This document shows, in pieces, positions 36,282 through 45,333 of a stretch of 64,000 nucleotides of DNA. The translations under genes and the position numbers were made by a program. Each line of letters opens with the position of its first letter. Within the stretch, counting starts at the first letter, position 1. The notes beneath the pieces were generated by a model. It was given only the letters and a program-made list of their open reading frames with translations, did not search any database and was not told the DNA's origin. The stretch comes from Hyaloperonospora brassicae (lineage: Eukaryota; Oomycota; Peronosporomycetes; Peronosporales; Peronosporaceae): positions 124,001 through 188,000 of the forward strand of contig CANTFL010001148.1 of assembly GCA_947650285.1 (NCBI GenBank), in the 5' to 3' direction.

Positions 36282-37506
36282 GCATAGAGCAGCGTAAGCA
36301 ACAAGTGACTCGATCGTAGTTTACAGAGTCTTGTAAGTTCGCGCTGTTTCTATTTCGAGATGGCCAATGTTCGCAGCGGATGCGGTAGTTTGTTTGTTAC
36401 TTCGGGGAACGCTGGAGCCGTTTTTGAAGTAAGCCTCGGCAATCGCTAATTGTGTAACTTTGACGGCAATCCGGCTCTTCGGACCGCAAGGACGGCCCCC
36501 CAAAGTGCCCAATTACAGATGGGCAACTTTGTGTGACTATAAATGGCTGGACCACCCACCCCTCCATGACAAAGTCGTCGTTTTGGCACCGGCGGGCCAA
36601 CTCTGTCGAATACTGACCACCGTTCGATACTGCCATCAATAGAGCTCTGCTCTATCTCCTCCCTTTCGTAATCGAGTCGACAGACGTCCAGGACTCGGAC
36701 GTTGTCTGCTATCACGTCCATCGATCGGCAAAGTCGTCCCAAAGTCAGCAAAACGGATGGCACAGATTCAGCGTGCGAAGCGTTTTGTGCCGACCGTTAG
36801 TCGCGGTCCATTCATTGTCCGCCTGGAATCGGTCTGCCGAAACGCCGTGTCGGCAGAAAGGCAGACGACGACTGTACGAGAGACGAACGCATTGAGTCGC
36901 GACGAGCGGTCGATCGTGGTCAGCAGTCAGCCTCCGTCATCGCGGTGATGGCGGTGATTTGTCATCGTGAGGTGGCTGCAGTGCCCGCGCTATCGCCACT
37001 TTTCCCGTAACGGCTGCACGCTGCTGCGTTGCAAGTTGCTGACTCGATCAATCGATGATCGACCGACCGATTAACCTGTCACGCCAACCACCTGCTCGCG
37101 GGCAGTAGCAGCTCACCGGCTGATGGAGAGAGCAGTGAGCTCGTCACGATCGTCATCTTGTTCCGAGAACACACACACACACACACAAGTTTACGGCACC
37201 ACATTGTTGCACGAATGACGTGCTCCGTCTTAGCTATCACTTGTTTGTCACCGTTACTGCAGCCTTCGCTCGAAATAGCTTTCACTTGATACTGTTTATC
37301 AAATACACGTGGGTGTGCGTATGTATGTATGTATGTATGTATGTATGTCTCTGCGCTTGCGTATGTATCTGTGCGCCGACGTATGCATGTGTGGGCGTAT
37401 GTGTGTTGGCATCTTCATTTAAGGATATAGTTAGTGGACGTTGGTTGATTGACGTGCTCTGCTTACGCGAGAGTGCGTCCCTCTTATAGATAACTAACTG
37501 CTTCGA
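36282..37506. other. Intergenic, no gene seen
   Basis: Short frames on both strands (for example minus 36397-36763) lack domains and a common reading frame. A CA microsatellite is near 37170 and TATG repeats lie at 37320-37348. The stretch near 37050-37075 is rich in GATC/GAC words. Confidence 0.5.
37320..37348. repeat. (TATG)n microsatellite
   Basis: About seven perfect TATG units followed by degenerate GTATG-rich sequence to about 37400. Confidence 0.9.
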
Positions 37507-38688
37507 TTACGCCCGAGCTGCTGGAAAACACTTGCGCAACAAGCGGCCGCCCACGCGATGGAGCTTCGACCCGACGTTGCTAGCAACAGGCGTCGGTGCC
37601 ACCACTGGTGCCTTAGTGCTCGGAGCTGCGAGAGCTTGCTTGTGCTTTTCCACCTCGGACAACGGGGTCACCGACGCCAGCGAACTCTTACTAGTAGTCA
37701 AGTGGCCAACCGACCACATATGCTGTCGAGGCTCTTGGCTGCTCGGAACAGCTGTGGAGGTACAGGACACGACGTCACCACCGTCGCCCATCTGCTGTGT
37801 GGTCGCCACAATACTGTCACGGTCCTCGGTCGTCTTTGCCACGTGTGACAAGAGCTCGGCCATTGTCGGACGCTTAGCTGGATCGACGACCAGCATGAGC
37901 TTCAGTAGGTCCACCACGTCCTGCTCCTCCCGTACATCCACCTCGTCCTTCTCCAGCAGATACTCGACTCCAAAGTCTTCCAGTAGCCGAAATCGATCGT
38001 CTTTTCGCAGTGGTTCCCGGAATGGATACCGAGCTGCTACCATCGCGTACAACATCACCCCAAGTGCCCACACGTCTGCTCCCAGTGGATCGTACTCGTC
38101 CATTGACAGATCCTCTAGATAGGCAAACGAGGCACACACTTCGGGAGCCATGTACCGCAGCTTCCCCACCGGTTTCACAGCAATCGTCCCTCGACACTGG
38201 ACCGCCAAGCCAAAGTCCATGAGGTAGCAGCACTCGCGGTCGTCCACCAAGACGTTCTCGAGCGACAAATCTCGGTGTGCAATTCCCTGTGCATGGAGAA
38301 AAGCCGCGCCAGCGAGCGTCTGTCGAAAGTAGTGGCGCACTGGAATCGGCAGCCCAGCCGCTCGCTTCGTGTTGAGCACGTCCAGGAGCTCGCCTTGGTG
38401 GCAGTACTGGAGCACGAGCAGCACGGCCGTGTCCTCCATGATGCAGTCGAGCAACGGCAGCACGTTCGGGTGGCCACCGAGCGACTGGAGGAGCACATTC
38501 GTCTTGATCTCCGCAACGAGATCCTCTTCGACCACGTGGTCCAAGCGCTTGCAGCGTTTCCGAGCAGCGTAGCGCAGCTCCATGCGCTTGACCGCCACGT
38601 AGTCGCCGGTCGATACGTGTCGCCACTTTTGCACGTGGCCGAACAGCGCAGGCGCCAGCGTCTCGAGCGGCTCGTAGTGGCTGAGCAT
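37507..38688 (-). CDS. Serine/threonine protein kinase, 393 aa
   Basis: A single exon from ATG 38688. The kinase domain spans about residues 5-285: VAVK (catalytic Lys34), Glu in the following helix, HRDLSLENVL (catalytic Asp140), DFG (158-160), a long activation segment, APE (181-183), and DVWALGVMLYAM. It should be active. The glycine-rich loop is unusual: LETLAPALFGHV lacks the first two glycines. HRDLSLEN rather than HRDLKPEN is common in protist kinases. The 100-residue C-terminal tail is Ser/Thr/Ala-rich with a basic end (RVGGRLLRKCFPAARA) and no domain. Substrate unknown. The longer in-frame region upstream of the ATG is repeat translation. Confidence 0.9.
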   Translation of the reverse strand: MLSHYEPLETLAPALFGHVQKWRHVSTGDYVAVKRMELRYAARKRCKRLDHVVEEDLVAEIKTNVLLQSLGGHPNVLPLLDCIMEDTAVLLVLQYCHQGELLDVLNTKRAAGLPIPVRHYFRQTLAGAAFLHAQGIAHRDLSLENVLVDDRECCYLMDFGLAVQCRGTIAVKPVGKLRYMAPEVCASFAYLEDLSMDEYDPLGADVWALGVMLYAMVAARYPFREPLRKDDRFRLLEDFGVEYLLEKDEVDVREEQDVVDLLKLMLVVDPAKRPTMAELLSHVAKTTEDRDSIVATTQQMGDGGDVVSCTSTAVPSSQEPRQHMWSVGHLTTSKSSLASVTPLSEVEKHKQALAAPSTKAPVVAPTPVASNVGSKLHRVGGRLLRKCFPAARA

Positions 38689-38925
38689 GGAACAAGTGAG
38701 CAGGTGGGACGTTGGGCGTGGAGAGTATACCGGCACTTGTCCACGTGTGTGTGTGTGTGTGTGTGTCGTGTGCGTGTGGGTGTGTGTGTGTGTGTGGATG
38801 GGCGCGCAAGTGAAAATAAGTGAGTGAACAGCACAATGTGTGTGTATATGTGAGTGGGTTTCACACGGTCGATCGGACGTGATCGATGGGTAGCTCTTTG
38901 CTGACTGAGAGAGGAGAAGGCGCGA

Positions 38926-38927
38926 CC

Positions 38928-38966
<39 letters not shown>

Positions 38967-39092
38967 CTCCTACAGTACCAGCAGCACCAACAATACTACT
39001 ACCAACACTACTACTACTACCAACACTACTACTACTACCAACACTACAACTACAACTACTACTGCTACTACTAACACCACTATTAACAACCA
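38926..39092. repeat. (CAA)n followed by (ACT)n trinucleotide tract
   Basis: About 12 perfect CAA units give way to ACT/ACC repeats with CAACACTACT super-units. The plus-strand reading gives Thr and then Gln/Tyr runs and is not a protein. Confidence 0.95.
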
Positions 39093-39857
39093 CAGGGGCG
39101 TCGTCTCTCGTCCGGATTATGTGCAAGTCCAGCAGGACGAATGAGTGCTTCAAAGGGACTGTACCTACTGGGCAGAAGGCGGAAAGACGCAAGTTCGATG
39201 GCCGACGACCTGCCTCGTCTGCTCCGGCTTTTCTTTGTCGAGACAGCGCATGTCGCAGCCTTCGCGGCGTTTCCCAGACGCAAAGACGTGGGCCGACGAC
39301 GGAACGGACGGACGCGCGTGCGAAACTTTGGCTGCCGACCAGTTCCCGACCATTAGCGCCCGCGTCGTACCGCACAGGCCCAGAGACGGCCGTCAACAAC
39401 AGTACCGAATGGCGTCAACAGAAGCCCACACACTTGACGCGTGTGCGCGCGGGTCGAGGGGCTCTGGACAGTGCAATTGCCTCACGGGCACCGATCGCCC
39501 CTCCCCCCCCCCCACTGGGTCGCTGCGCCCAGACTCAACGTCCGCGGGGCCGATCTGCAGGAGCGAGCGCGCGACATTGAAGTGGTCCGAATGATGATGG
39601 ACGCCTGTCAACGAGTGTTTGCTGAGGAAGGGAAGCGCGCGCGCAGCTGGCGAGTCGACGCACAGCGTCTGGCTGGGCCGGTCCTGTCTCTCTCCGCCCG
39701 AAACAGATGCTACGCAGCAGCAATCCGTTGTCTCGCCAACGCGCGGACGACGCGATGCGGTGGTGATTACTGCGCGCTGGGACTGGGCGCGCGCTGCCGG
39801 AGCACACCCATTGGTGATGACGCTCGCGTGGTAATCACACGAAACAATCACATGAAC

Positions 39858-39912
39858 CAATCAGTCAGTCAGTCAGTCAGTCAGTCGATCGATCGATTGA
39901 TTGATCGATCAA
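39858..39912. repeat. GTCA then GATC tetranucleotide repeat
   Basis: Seven or so GTCA units run directly into GATC/GATT units, partly self-complementary. It belongs to the same repeat family as the tracts near 1200, 10325, 32605 and 45180. Confidence 0.9.
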
Positions 39913-40357
39913 TTTGAAAAGAGACCGAGGCGCGAGGGCGGACATGGAGACAACCAATGCTGCGACTGCCTTACACACGGCCAACTCACGTCCATACCAT
40001 CATCCATCGCCACCGCTGTTACCGCCACACTGGCAGTGGTCGTACGGTTGCGCTCATTGTTTGCTGCAGAGGACTCGAGTCCGTCCAGTGGCTTCTTGAC
40101 GGACCGAGACATGCACATTTGCACACTCGTCGCCCATTGCGCTCGTCGCACGTTGATGCACTGATACCTGCTAACAGCCCTCGCATACGACGCCGCTACC
40201 TACATCGTCTTCTCTCTCTCCTTCTCTGCGTATCGCCTCCCACACCTCCAGCACACACCACCGACAGGCGCGTCGCTACTACGTCTCACAACAGCTCTGT
40301 GCTCGTTGTTCGTTGCTTGACCGCTGCTTCCCTGGTCCCGTCTCGCTGCCCTTGTCC

Positions 40358-42449
40358 TCAAATGGGCGGAGTCGTACGCTTAGCGTCCACCTCCTTGCGC
40401 TCGGTCTGCTCCCGGTGCAAGCGGCGTGCCTCGCGCTCGGCGTCACGCACTTCCTTGTCCGCTTCGCGCTCTTCCTTGCGCAACGACTCGACGCGCTTCA
40501 TCGCGGCGATTTCCTCCATCGACAGTTCCTTCTGGTGCTTCAGTTCCTCTTGATGTTTCTCCATTCGCACCAGCTGCTTCACCTGAAGACGCAGCGAACG
40601 CTTACGCGGAATTGCCTCGAGAATCGCTAGGCGGTTCGCCTTCTCCATTTGCCGTGCGCGCGCTTCAGCCTCGTCTTCAATCTGCTCTACAATGACTTCC
40701 AAGTGATCCAGCAGTTCTTGCTCGCCCCGGATCTTACGTCCACAAATACGCTTCATGGCAGTGAACATGGAGCGAAAAGCATCGTCCCCCTTTGCCCACA
40801 GTGCCCACTGTTGTGTCTCCACGTCCAATCGATACAGTCGCCGCTCCTCGTAAAACTGCGGGAAAAAATAGTACAAGTTCCCAGCGCGGTCGTTGCCGAG
40901 TGGCTCTACACGCAGGTCGTCGTCCTCCATCTGACGCATGTGTTCGCTAATTCAATGGACGCAAAGAGGAGCAACCGCATGGGTGAGCAGACGCGTCAAC
41001 AACCATCGTGAATGAAGTACCCATCCACGCTAAACGAGCACAAAGGGAATACGCACGTATTGCTGGGGTCGTCAATCACGGCCTCACACAGGTTCAGCAA
41101 AATCTTGCATCGCAGCTCGATTGACAAGTCTGCAAAGGACTGGTGCTGTGAGTCAAGCAGAAGAAGCATGTGAGAGACGACGTCGCGCTAGTAGCGACAT
41201 ACTCGATCAGAGAACGCACCTTCAATGGACAAACCACGCCAAGGGTTTTAAGACGTGTCTTCAGAATGTCGAGTGTCAGCCACTCATCGTCCGTGAGTTC
41301 CACATCCACCGGATCCTCAATCTCGCTGCTCGAGACATCACTGTCATCATCGTCCTCGTCTTGCGAAAAAGAGCCTGGAAGCCGCTCGCCGGCCTTGCGT
41401 AGCAACGCGTACCACTTGTCGTACATGTCGAGGTAGTACACGCGCAGCTGCTTGTTCCACCACTCGTACTTGAGACCGATCCCAGCACTCAGGCACGCTC
41501 GCTCGCTTTTCTTTAGCAGCAATTTTGTAAACACGTCCTCCAGCACTGGACTCTCTTCCGGCTTCAGCAACGCGGCTTCGTACTCAAGCAGCGTGTCCGA
41601 AAAGCGCAGCGTCAAAGGACTTTGCAGAAGCCAGAGAATGTGGCACGCTGCAAGCAGCTCCCACTGCGACCGTAGAGTGCTCAGCTCATCAAAGTCAATG
41701 TTTGTGTTGTTCCACTCAGCGCCCGTCTCGACAAAAAACGGCATCGACAACGGTGCGTTCTCCCCCGCCTTATTCTCTTGCGTCCGTGCTTTCCGCTTCG
41801 GCCCAGCTTTGGACACGGGCTTGGCTTTTGGCTTGACTTTCGCAGGAGTCTTTGTCTTCGTTTGTGGCTTCACGCTGGCCACAGTTTTCCTAGCACGCGG
41901 CAAGCGCTTCTTTGATGGTTCCGACGTCACCAACTTGGCTACAGCATCACTCGTGCTCTTTCCATTGCTCACCGCTCTTTTCTTGTCGTCCGAGTCTTCA
42001 GTAGCAGCAGTGTCCACGTCTACGGAACAGTTCGGCCGATACAAGACCAATAATTCAGTACTACGGCGCCTACAGTGTCCACAAAAGCATCAAACTAGAG
42101 CCCAGATGCCAAACTGCAAGCACGTACTCTGAGCATCTTCCTCCAGACCGCCTTTTGCGCCAACCGCGTCCTTGCAAGAGGACGTCAAGGCCTCTTTCCC
42201 TGTCGCGATAGAGTCCAGCCTGCGATCCGCCGTCCCGCGCGAGCCCCTGCGCACAGATCCTCCTACTTCTCCAGCAGCGTTCCTGGGAGACGTGCGCCTC
42301 TTTGCACTGCGCTTACCGCCACTGGACTCGAGCGACGCGGGCGAGACGCGCTTAAGCGCGTTGCCTGGAGCCATTGGGACGTCACCGGCGTGATCGGTTG
42401 CCACACTGGCACGAGCTACAAGTGGTGTCAATATCGACGAAAACGACAT
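40358..42449 (-). CDS. CECR2/DDT-like chromatin protein without bromodomain, 599 aa, four exons
   Basis: Exons: 42449-42128, 42019-41220, 41145-41057 and 40946-40358. Phases 1, 0 and 2 agree, giving 600 codons with stop. The N-terminal third is basic and Lys/Pro/Ala-rich, as in DNA- or chromatin-associated tails. The middle has a helical DDT-like region (LAACHILWLLQSPLTLRFSD) and an acidic patch. The fourth exon starts with LRVEPLGNDRAGNLYYFF, the hallmark that follows the DDT region in CECR2 and other ISWI-partner proteins, and then a long charged coiled coil to the end. I infer a nuclear chromatin-remodelling partner. No bromodomain or PHD finger is present. The gene is in tandem downstream of Rrp6's stop, 122 bp away. 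Confidence 0.75.
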
Positions 42450-42571
42450 TCGGACCAATCAAAAACGAGCCGAACCGGCCCAATCAAAACTGTCGAGTCG
42501 AGACGCGTGGGGGCAAAAGTGACAAGAAGAGCATACTAAAAGACCGTATCGCAGCACTAATGACCCGGCGC

Positions 42572-45124
42572 TTATCGGAACGTCGCACTCCTCGGCACGT
42601 GGTGCATCTTCTTGACTTGTGCCGCTTTGGGTCCGTTCTTCCCGTTCTTTGACGACTGGTTGGCGCCCGCGCTACTCATGGCCACGAACGGGTTGTAGCC
42701 AGTCGGCGTTTTGCTGTCGTAGCCGCGCCCTCGCCCTCGACCACGACCGCGCCCTCGACCGCGACCTCCATTGCGTCCGTTGCGTCCTTCCTCCTCGTCC
42801 TTGTTCGATGGAAACTTGGCAGCTGTGATCTGGTCGCTGGCAGCCGCATAGTCAAAGTCCTGGAAACTGCTCGTGTCTTCCGTGTCGTGCTTCTCACTGC
42901 CGTCGCCGTCAACCTTTTGCATAAAAGCTTCGGCACGATCCTGGACTTGAAGTGCCGAAGATGTGTCCACGGACGTTATCTTTCGCCGCTTCGAGTGACC
43001 CGACATGTGGTATGTCTCGGCAATGGACTGCGGGATCTTTGGCGCCGCTGTTTCGGCCTTGCTGTTGCTTGTGCTAGCAATGTTCGTCAGCAGTATGCGC
43101 TGCGTGACTGGTGTCTGGACCGACTCGCATTCTGCAATTGTGAACGACGTACTGGCGACCATAGCATTCACTGTTTCCAGCAGCGTACTTGCTGTCTCTG
43201 GTTCATCAGTAGTCTCGGAACCGCTGGCTCCAAGAGCCATGGGATGAACATCGCTGGACGGTGACAATTCAATCAGCGCCGTCGTGACACTAGCCTTACG
43301 CTGGCCATTCTTCCAAGGAGCATGCTCGGCGCGCCCCACGCGCTTCGACGTCGACGTCGACACTATCTGTTCTTCTCCGGCCTCGTTCCACACCTTTCTT
43401 GATGGCTTGGCAACGACTACAGGCGTGGGCTTTTGCGGTACTTTCGTCTCTTCCTCAGCAAGCTTTTGCTTTTCAGCAAGAATCACCTCGGTGACCTGCA
43501 GTACGTGCTTACGGACCAGCATCGGCACTGGGTGGCAAGTGCGAAACAACGCATCGGATCGTACAGGCAAACGCTTGACAAGTTTCATGAGAACGTGGTG
43601 CGGCATCACATACGCCACCGATTCGTCTTCTTGTCGAGCGATGCGGTCGCGCCACATATAAAGTGCCACGAGCACACGTCTCTGGAGCTCGGATAGAATG
43701 CGGATGCTTACAGCGTCCTTGAGCTTTTCGCCAAGAGCAAGAGCATCCGCTTCTGTGGCCTGCGGCTTCTCATACACCTGCAAACAAAGCTTGCTGGAGT
43801 TCTGTAGTGTCTGATGAAGCAGACTCTCACGGGACTTTGCTCCAGCTTGCAGCAGTTCTTTCTTGAGACGGTCGTAAATGAACAACAAGTAGCGGGTATC
43901 TTCGCGCGCGTACTTGACCATTTGCTTGCCTAACGGACGAGTACGCCAGTCTGCAAGCTGATACTGCTTGTCAGCATCAACGTTGCAGTGACGCTTCAGC
44001 ATGTATGCCAAGGAGAAACGCGGATACTGCAGCAGACGTGCCGCGCGGCCCGTGTCAAAGAGATTGACGATATACAGACCCAAATCGCGCTGCAGCCACA
44101 GAATGTCCATGTCACTGCCATGCAACACCTTGACCTTCTCAGGGTCACAGAACACCTGATTCAGTGTCTGCAGCTTGCCTCGCAGCGCTAACGTGTCGAC
44201 CAGAAAATCTGCATTTACCGTCGAGATTTGCATCAGACACGTGAGTCCCATGTACGATCGGTAGCTGTGATGTTCCAGATCCACTGCAATCACACGAGCT
44301 TCGGCAGCTGTCAATGTCTGCATCATCAGCACGAGCTTTTCCGTCGAGTCGACCCACATGTACGTGGCCTCGTCCAGTCCGACCCGCTCACACGGCTCGT
44401 CAGGTGCCTCCAATTGCCACGGAGCATACTTCAGCCCTCTGATCTCTCGACAATACGGATGGCGTCGCGCCACTTCGTCGTCATCGTCTTCTTCTCCGTC
44501 GTCATCGCCACCTTCCAGTGCACTACCAGCTATATGTCCGTCGTGCTGCGCGTGAACCTTTTCACGCAATTTCGACACAAACGGCACGTCCGAGTTGTCA
44601 ATCGTCTCGTCAAACTGCTCTTGGGGCTTGCTCTGCTGCGTCCGTGCCGTCGACCGCTTGTCCCGCGCTTCTTGTCCCTGCTCGACGACCTGTCGCTTGC
44701 TCGCCACAGACTGTGTCCCGCTCGGCTTCGACGTCACGGACGTGTCCGGACCTTCGCCACGCATGAAACGGGCCAAGTGCATCGACGCCTCGTCCAGCAA
44801 CATATCGGCATAGTCCGTCACGCGCGTGTTCGGTTCCGGCCCGTCAAACAGCTCCTGTGGATCGTCCTCATCGTCGTCGTCGTCGTGCTTATGGTCGCGC
44901 TCTTGGCTCTTGGCAGGACGTCGACGCTTTGTGAGCAGCTGCACGAGCGCTGCGGCTTTGGCACTGGAGCGCTTCGACCGCAGCGCAAACTCGGGACTGA
45001 ACTGCGCGTGGTAGTGGAAGCCGTCGTCTTCAGAGACGACTGCGTTCGACGCCTTGACCGAGAGCAGTACCTTGCGGTACAAGGCGCTCACGAACGCCGC
45101 GGCGTCTGTGTCTTCTTCCGCCAT
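42572..45124 (-). CDS. EXOSC10: Nuclear exosome 3'-5' exoribonuclease Rrp6/EXOSC10, 850 aa
   Basis: A single exon from ATG 45124. All five DEDDy catalytic residues are seen: Asp282 and Glu284 (AVDLEHHSY), Asp340 (GSDMDILWLQRDLGL), Tyr405 and Asp409 (YAREDTRYLL). An HRDC domain follows at about 465-545 (LQRRVLVALYMWRDRIARQED). The N-terminus (residues 1-110) fits the PMC2NT/Rrp47-binding region, and a YCREIRGLKYAPWQ segment precedes the exonuclease as in the family. The C-terminus is disordered, with a Gly-Arg repeat (RGRGRGRGRGRG) likely to bind RNA. Role: trimming of rRNA, snRNA and snoRNA precursors in the nucleus. The gene faces the PPR-CDIN1 gene. Confidence 0.97.
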   Translation of the reverse strand: MAEEDTDAAAFVSALYRKVLLSVKASNAVVSEDDGFHYHAQFSPEFALRSKRSSAKAAALVQLLTKRRRPAKSQERDHKHDDDDDEDDPQELFDGPEPNTRVTDYADMLLDEASMHLARFMRGEGPDTSVTSKPSGTQSVASKRQVVEQGQEARDKRSTARTQQSKPQEQFDETIDNSDVPFVSKLREKVHAQHDGHIAGSALEGGDDDGEEDDDDEVARRHPYCREIRGLKYAPWQLEAPDEPCERVGLDEATYMWVDSTEKLVLMMQTLTAAEARVIAVDLEHHSYRSYMGLTCLMQISTVNADFLVDTLALRGKLQTLNQVFCDPEKVKVLHGSDMDILWLQRDLGLYIVNLFDTGRAARLLQYPRFSLAYMLKRHCNVDADKQYQLADWRTRPLGKQMVKYAREDTRYLLFIYDRLKKELLQAGAKSRESLLHQTLQNSSKLCLQVYEKPQATEADALALGEKLKDAVSIRILSELQRRVLVALYMWRDRIARQEDESVAYVMPHHVLMKLVKRLPVRSDALFRTCHPVPMLVRKHVLQVTEVILAEKQKLAEEETKVPQKPTPVVVAKPSRKVWNEAGEEQIVSTSTSKRVGRAEHAPWKNGQRKASVTTALIELSPSSDVHPMALGASGSETTDEPETASTLLETVNAMVASTSFTIAECESVQTPVTQRILLTNIASTSNSKAETAAPKIPQSIAETYHMSGHSKRRKITSVDTSSALQVQDRAEAFMQKVDGDGSEKHDTEDTSSFQDFDYAAASDQITAAKFPSNKDEEEGRNGRNGGRGRGRGRGRGRGRGYDSKTPTGYNPFVAMSSAGANQSSKNGKNGPKAAQVKKMHHVPRSATFR

Positions 45125-45333
45125 GGACGCGCCTGCCAGTGATACAAATAAGCAAAGAAACAGACAGACAGATAGACGTCCGGTCGGTCGGTCGGTCGGT
45201 CGTTCAGTCGATCGGTCAGTGTCGCTGGGTTTTCACTGGTCTCGACGCGCTGTGCGGTCGCGTGCGTGCGTGCGACCTTCGAGCAACATTCGCAAAAAGC
45301 CACTTCAAACTCGTCCTGACCAATAATCGACCG
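45125..45333. promoter_or_regulatory. Probable bidirectional promoter with GGTC repeat, Rrp6 / PPR-CDIN1
   Basis: 209 bp between divergent ATGs. It contains ACAG and then GGTC/GTCA repeat units from about 45161 to 45222. No other promoter element was recognised. Confidence 0.4.

Larger units (their letters stand above)
38689..40357. other. Gene-free stretch dominated by simple repeats
   Basis: Contains GT/GTGTG repeats at about 38743-38802, the CAA/ACT trinucleotide tract, and a GTCA/GATC repeat at 39858-39912. Overlapping frames at 39119-39860 on both strands are Arg-rich and domain-free. No RNA gene was recognised. The first few hundred bases hold the kinase promoter. Confidence 0.5.
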
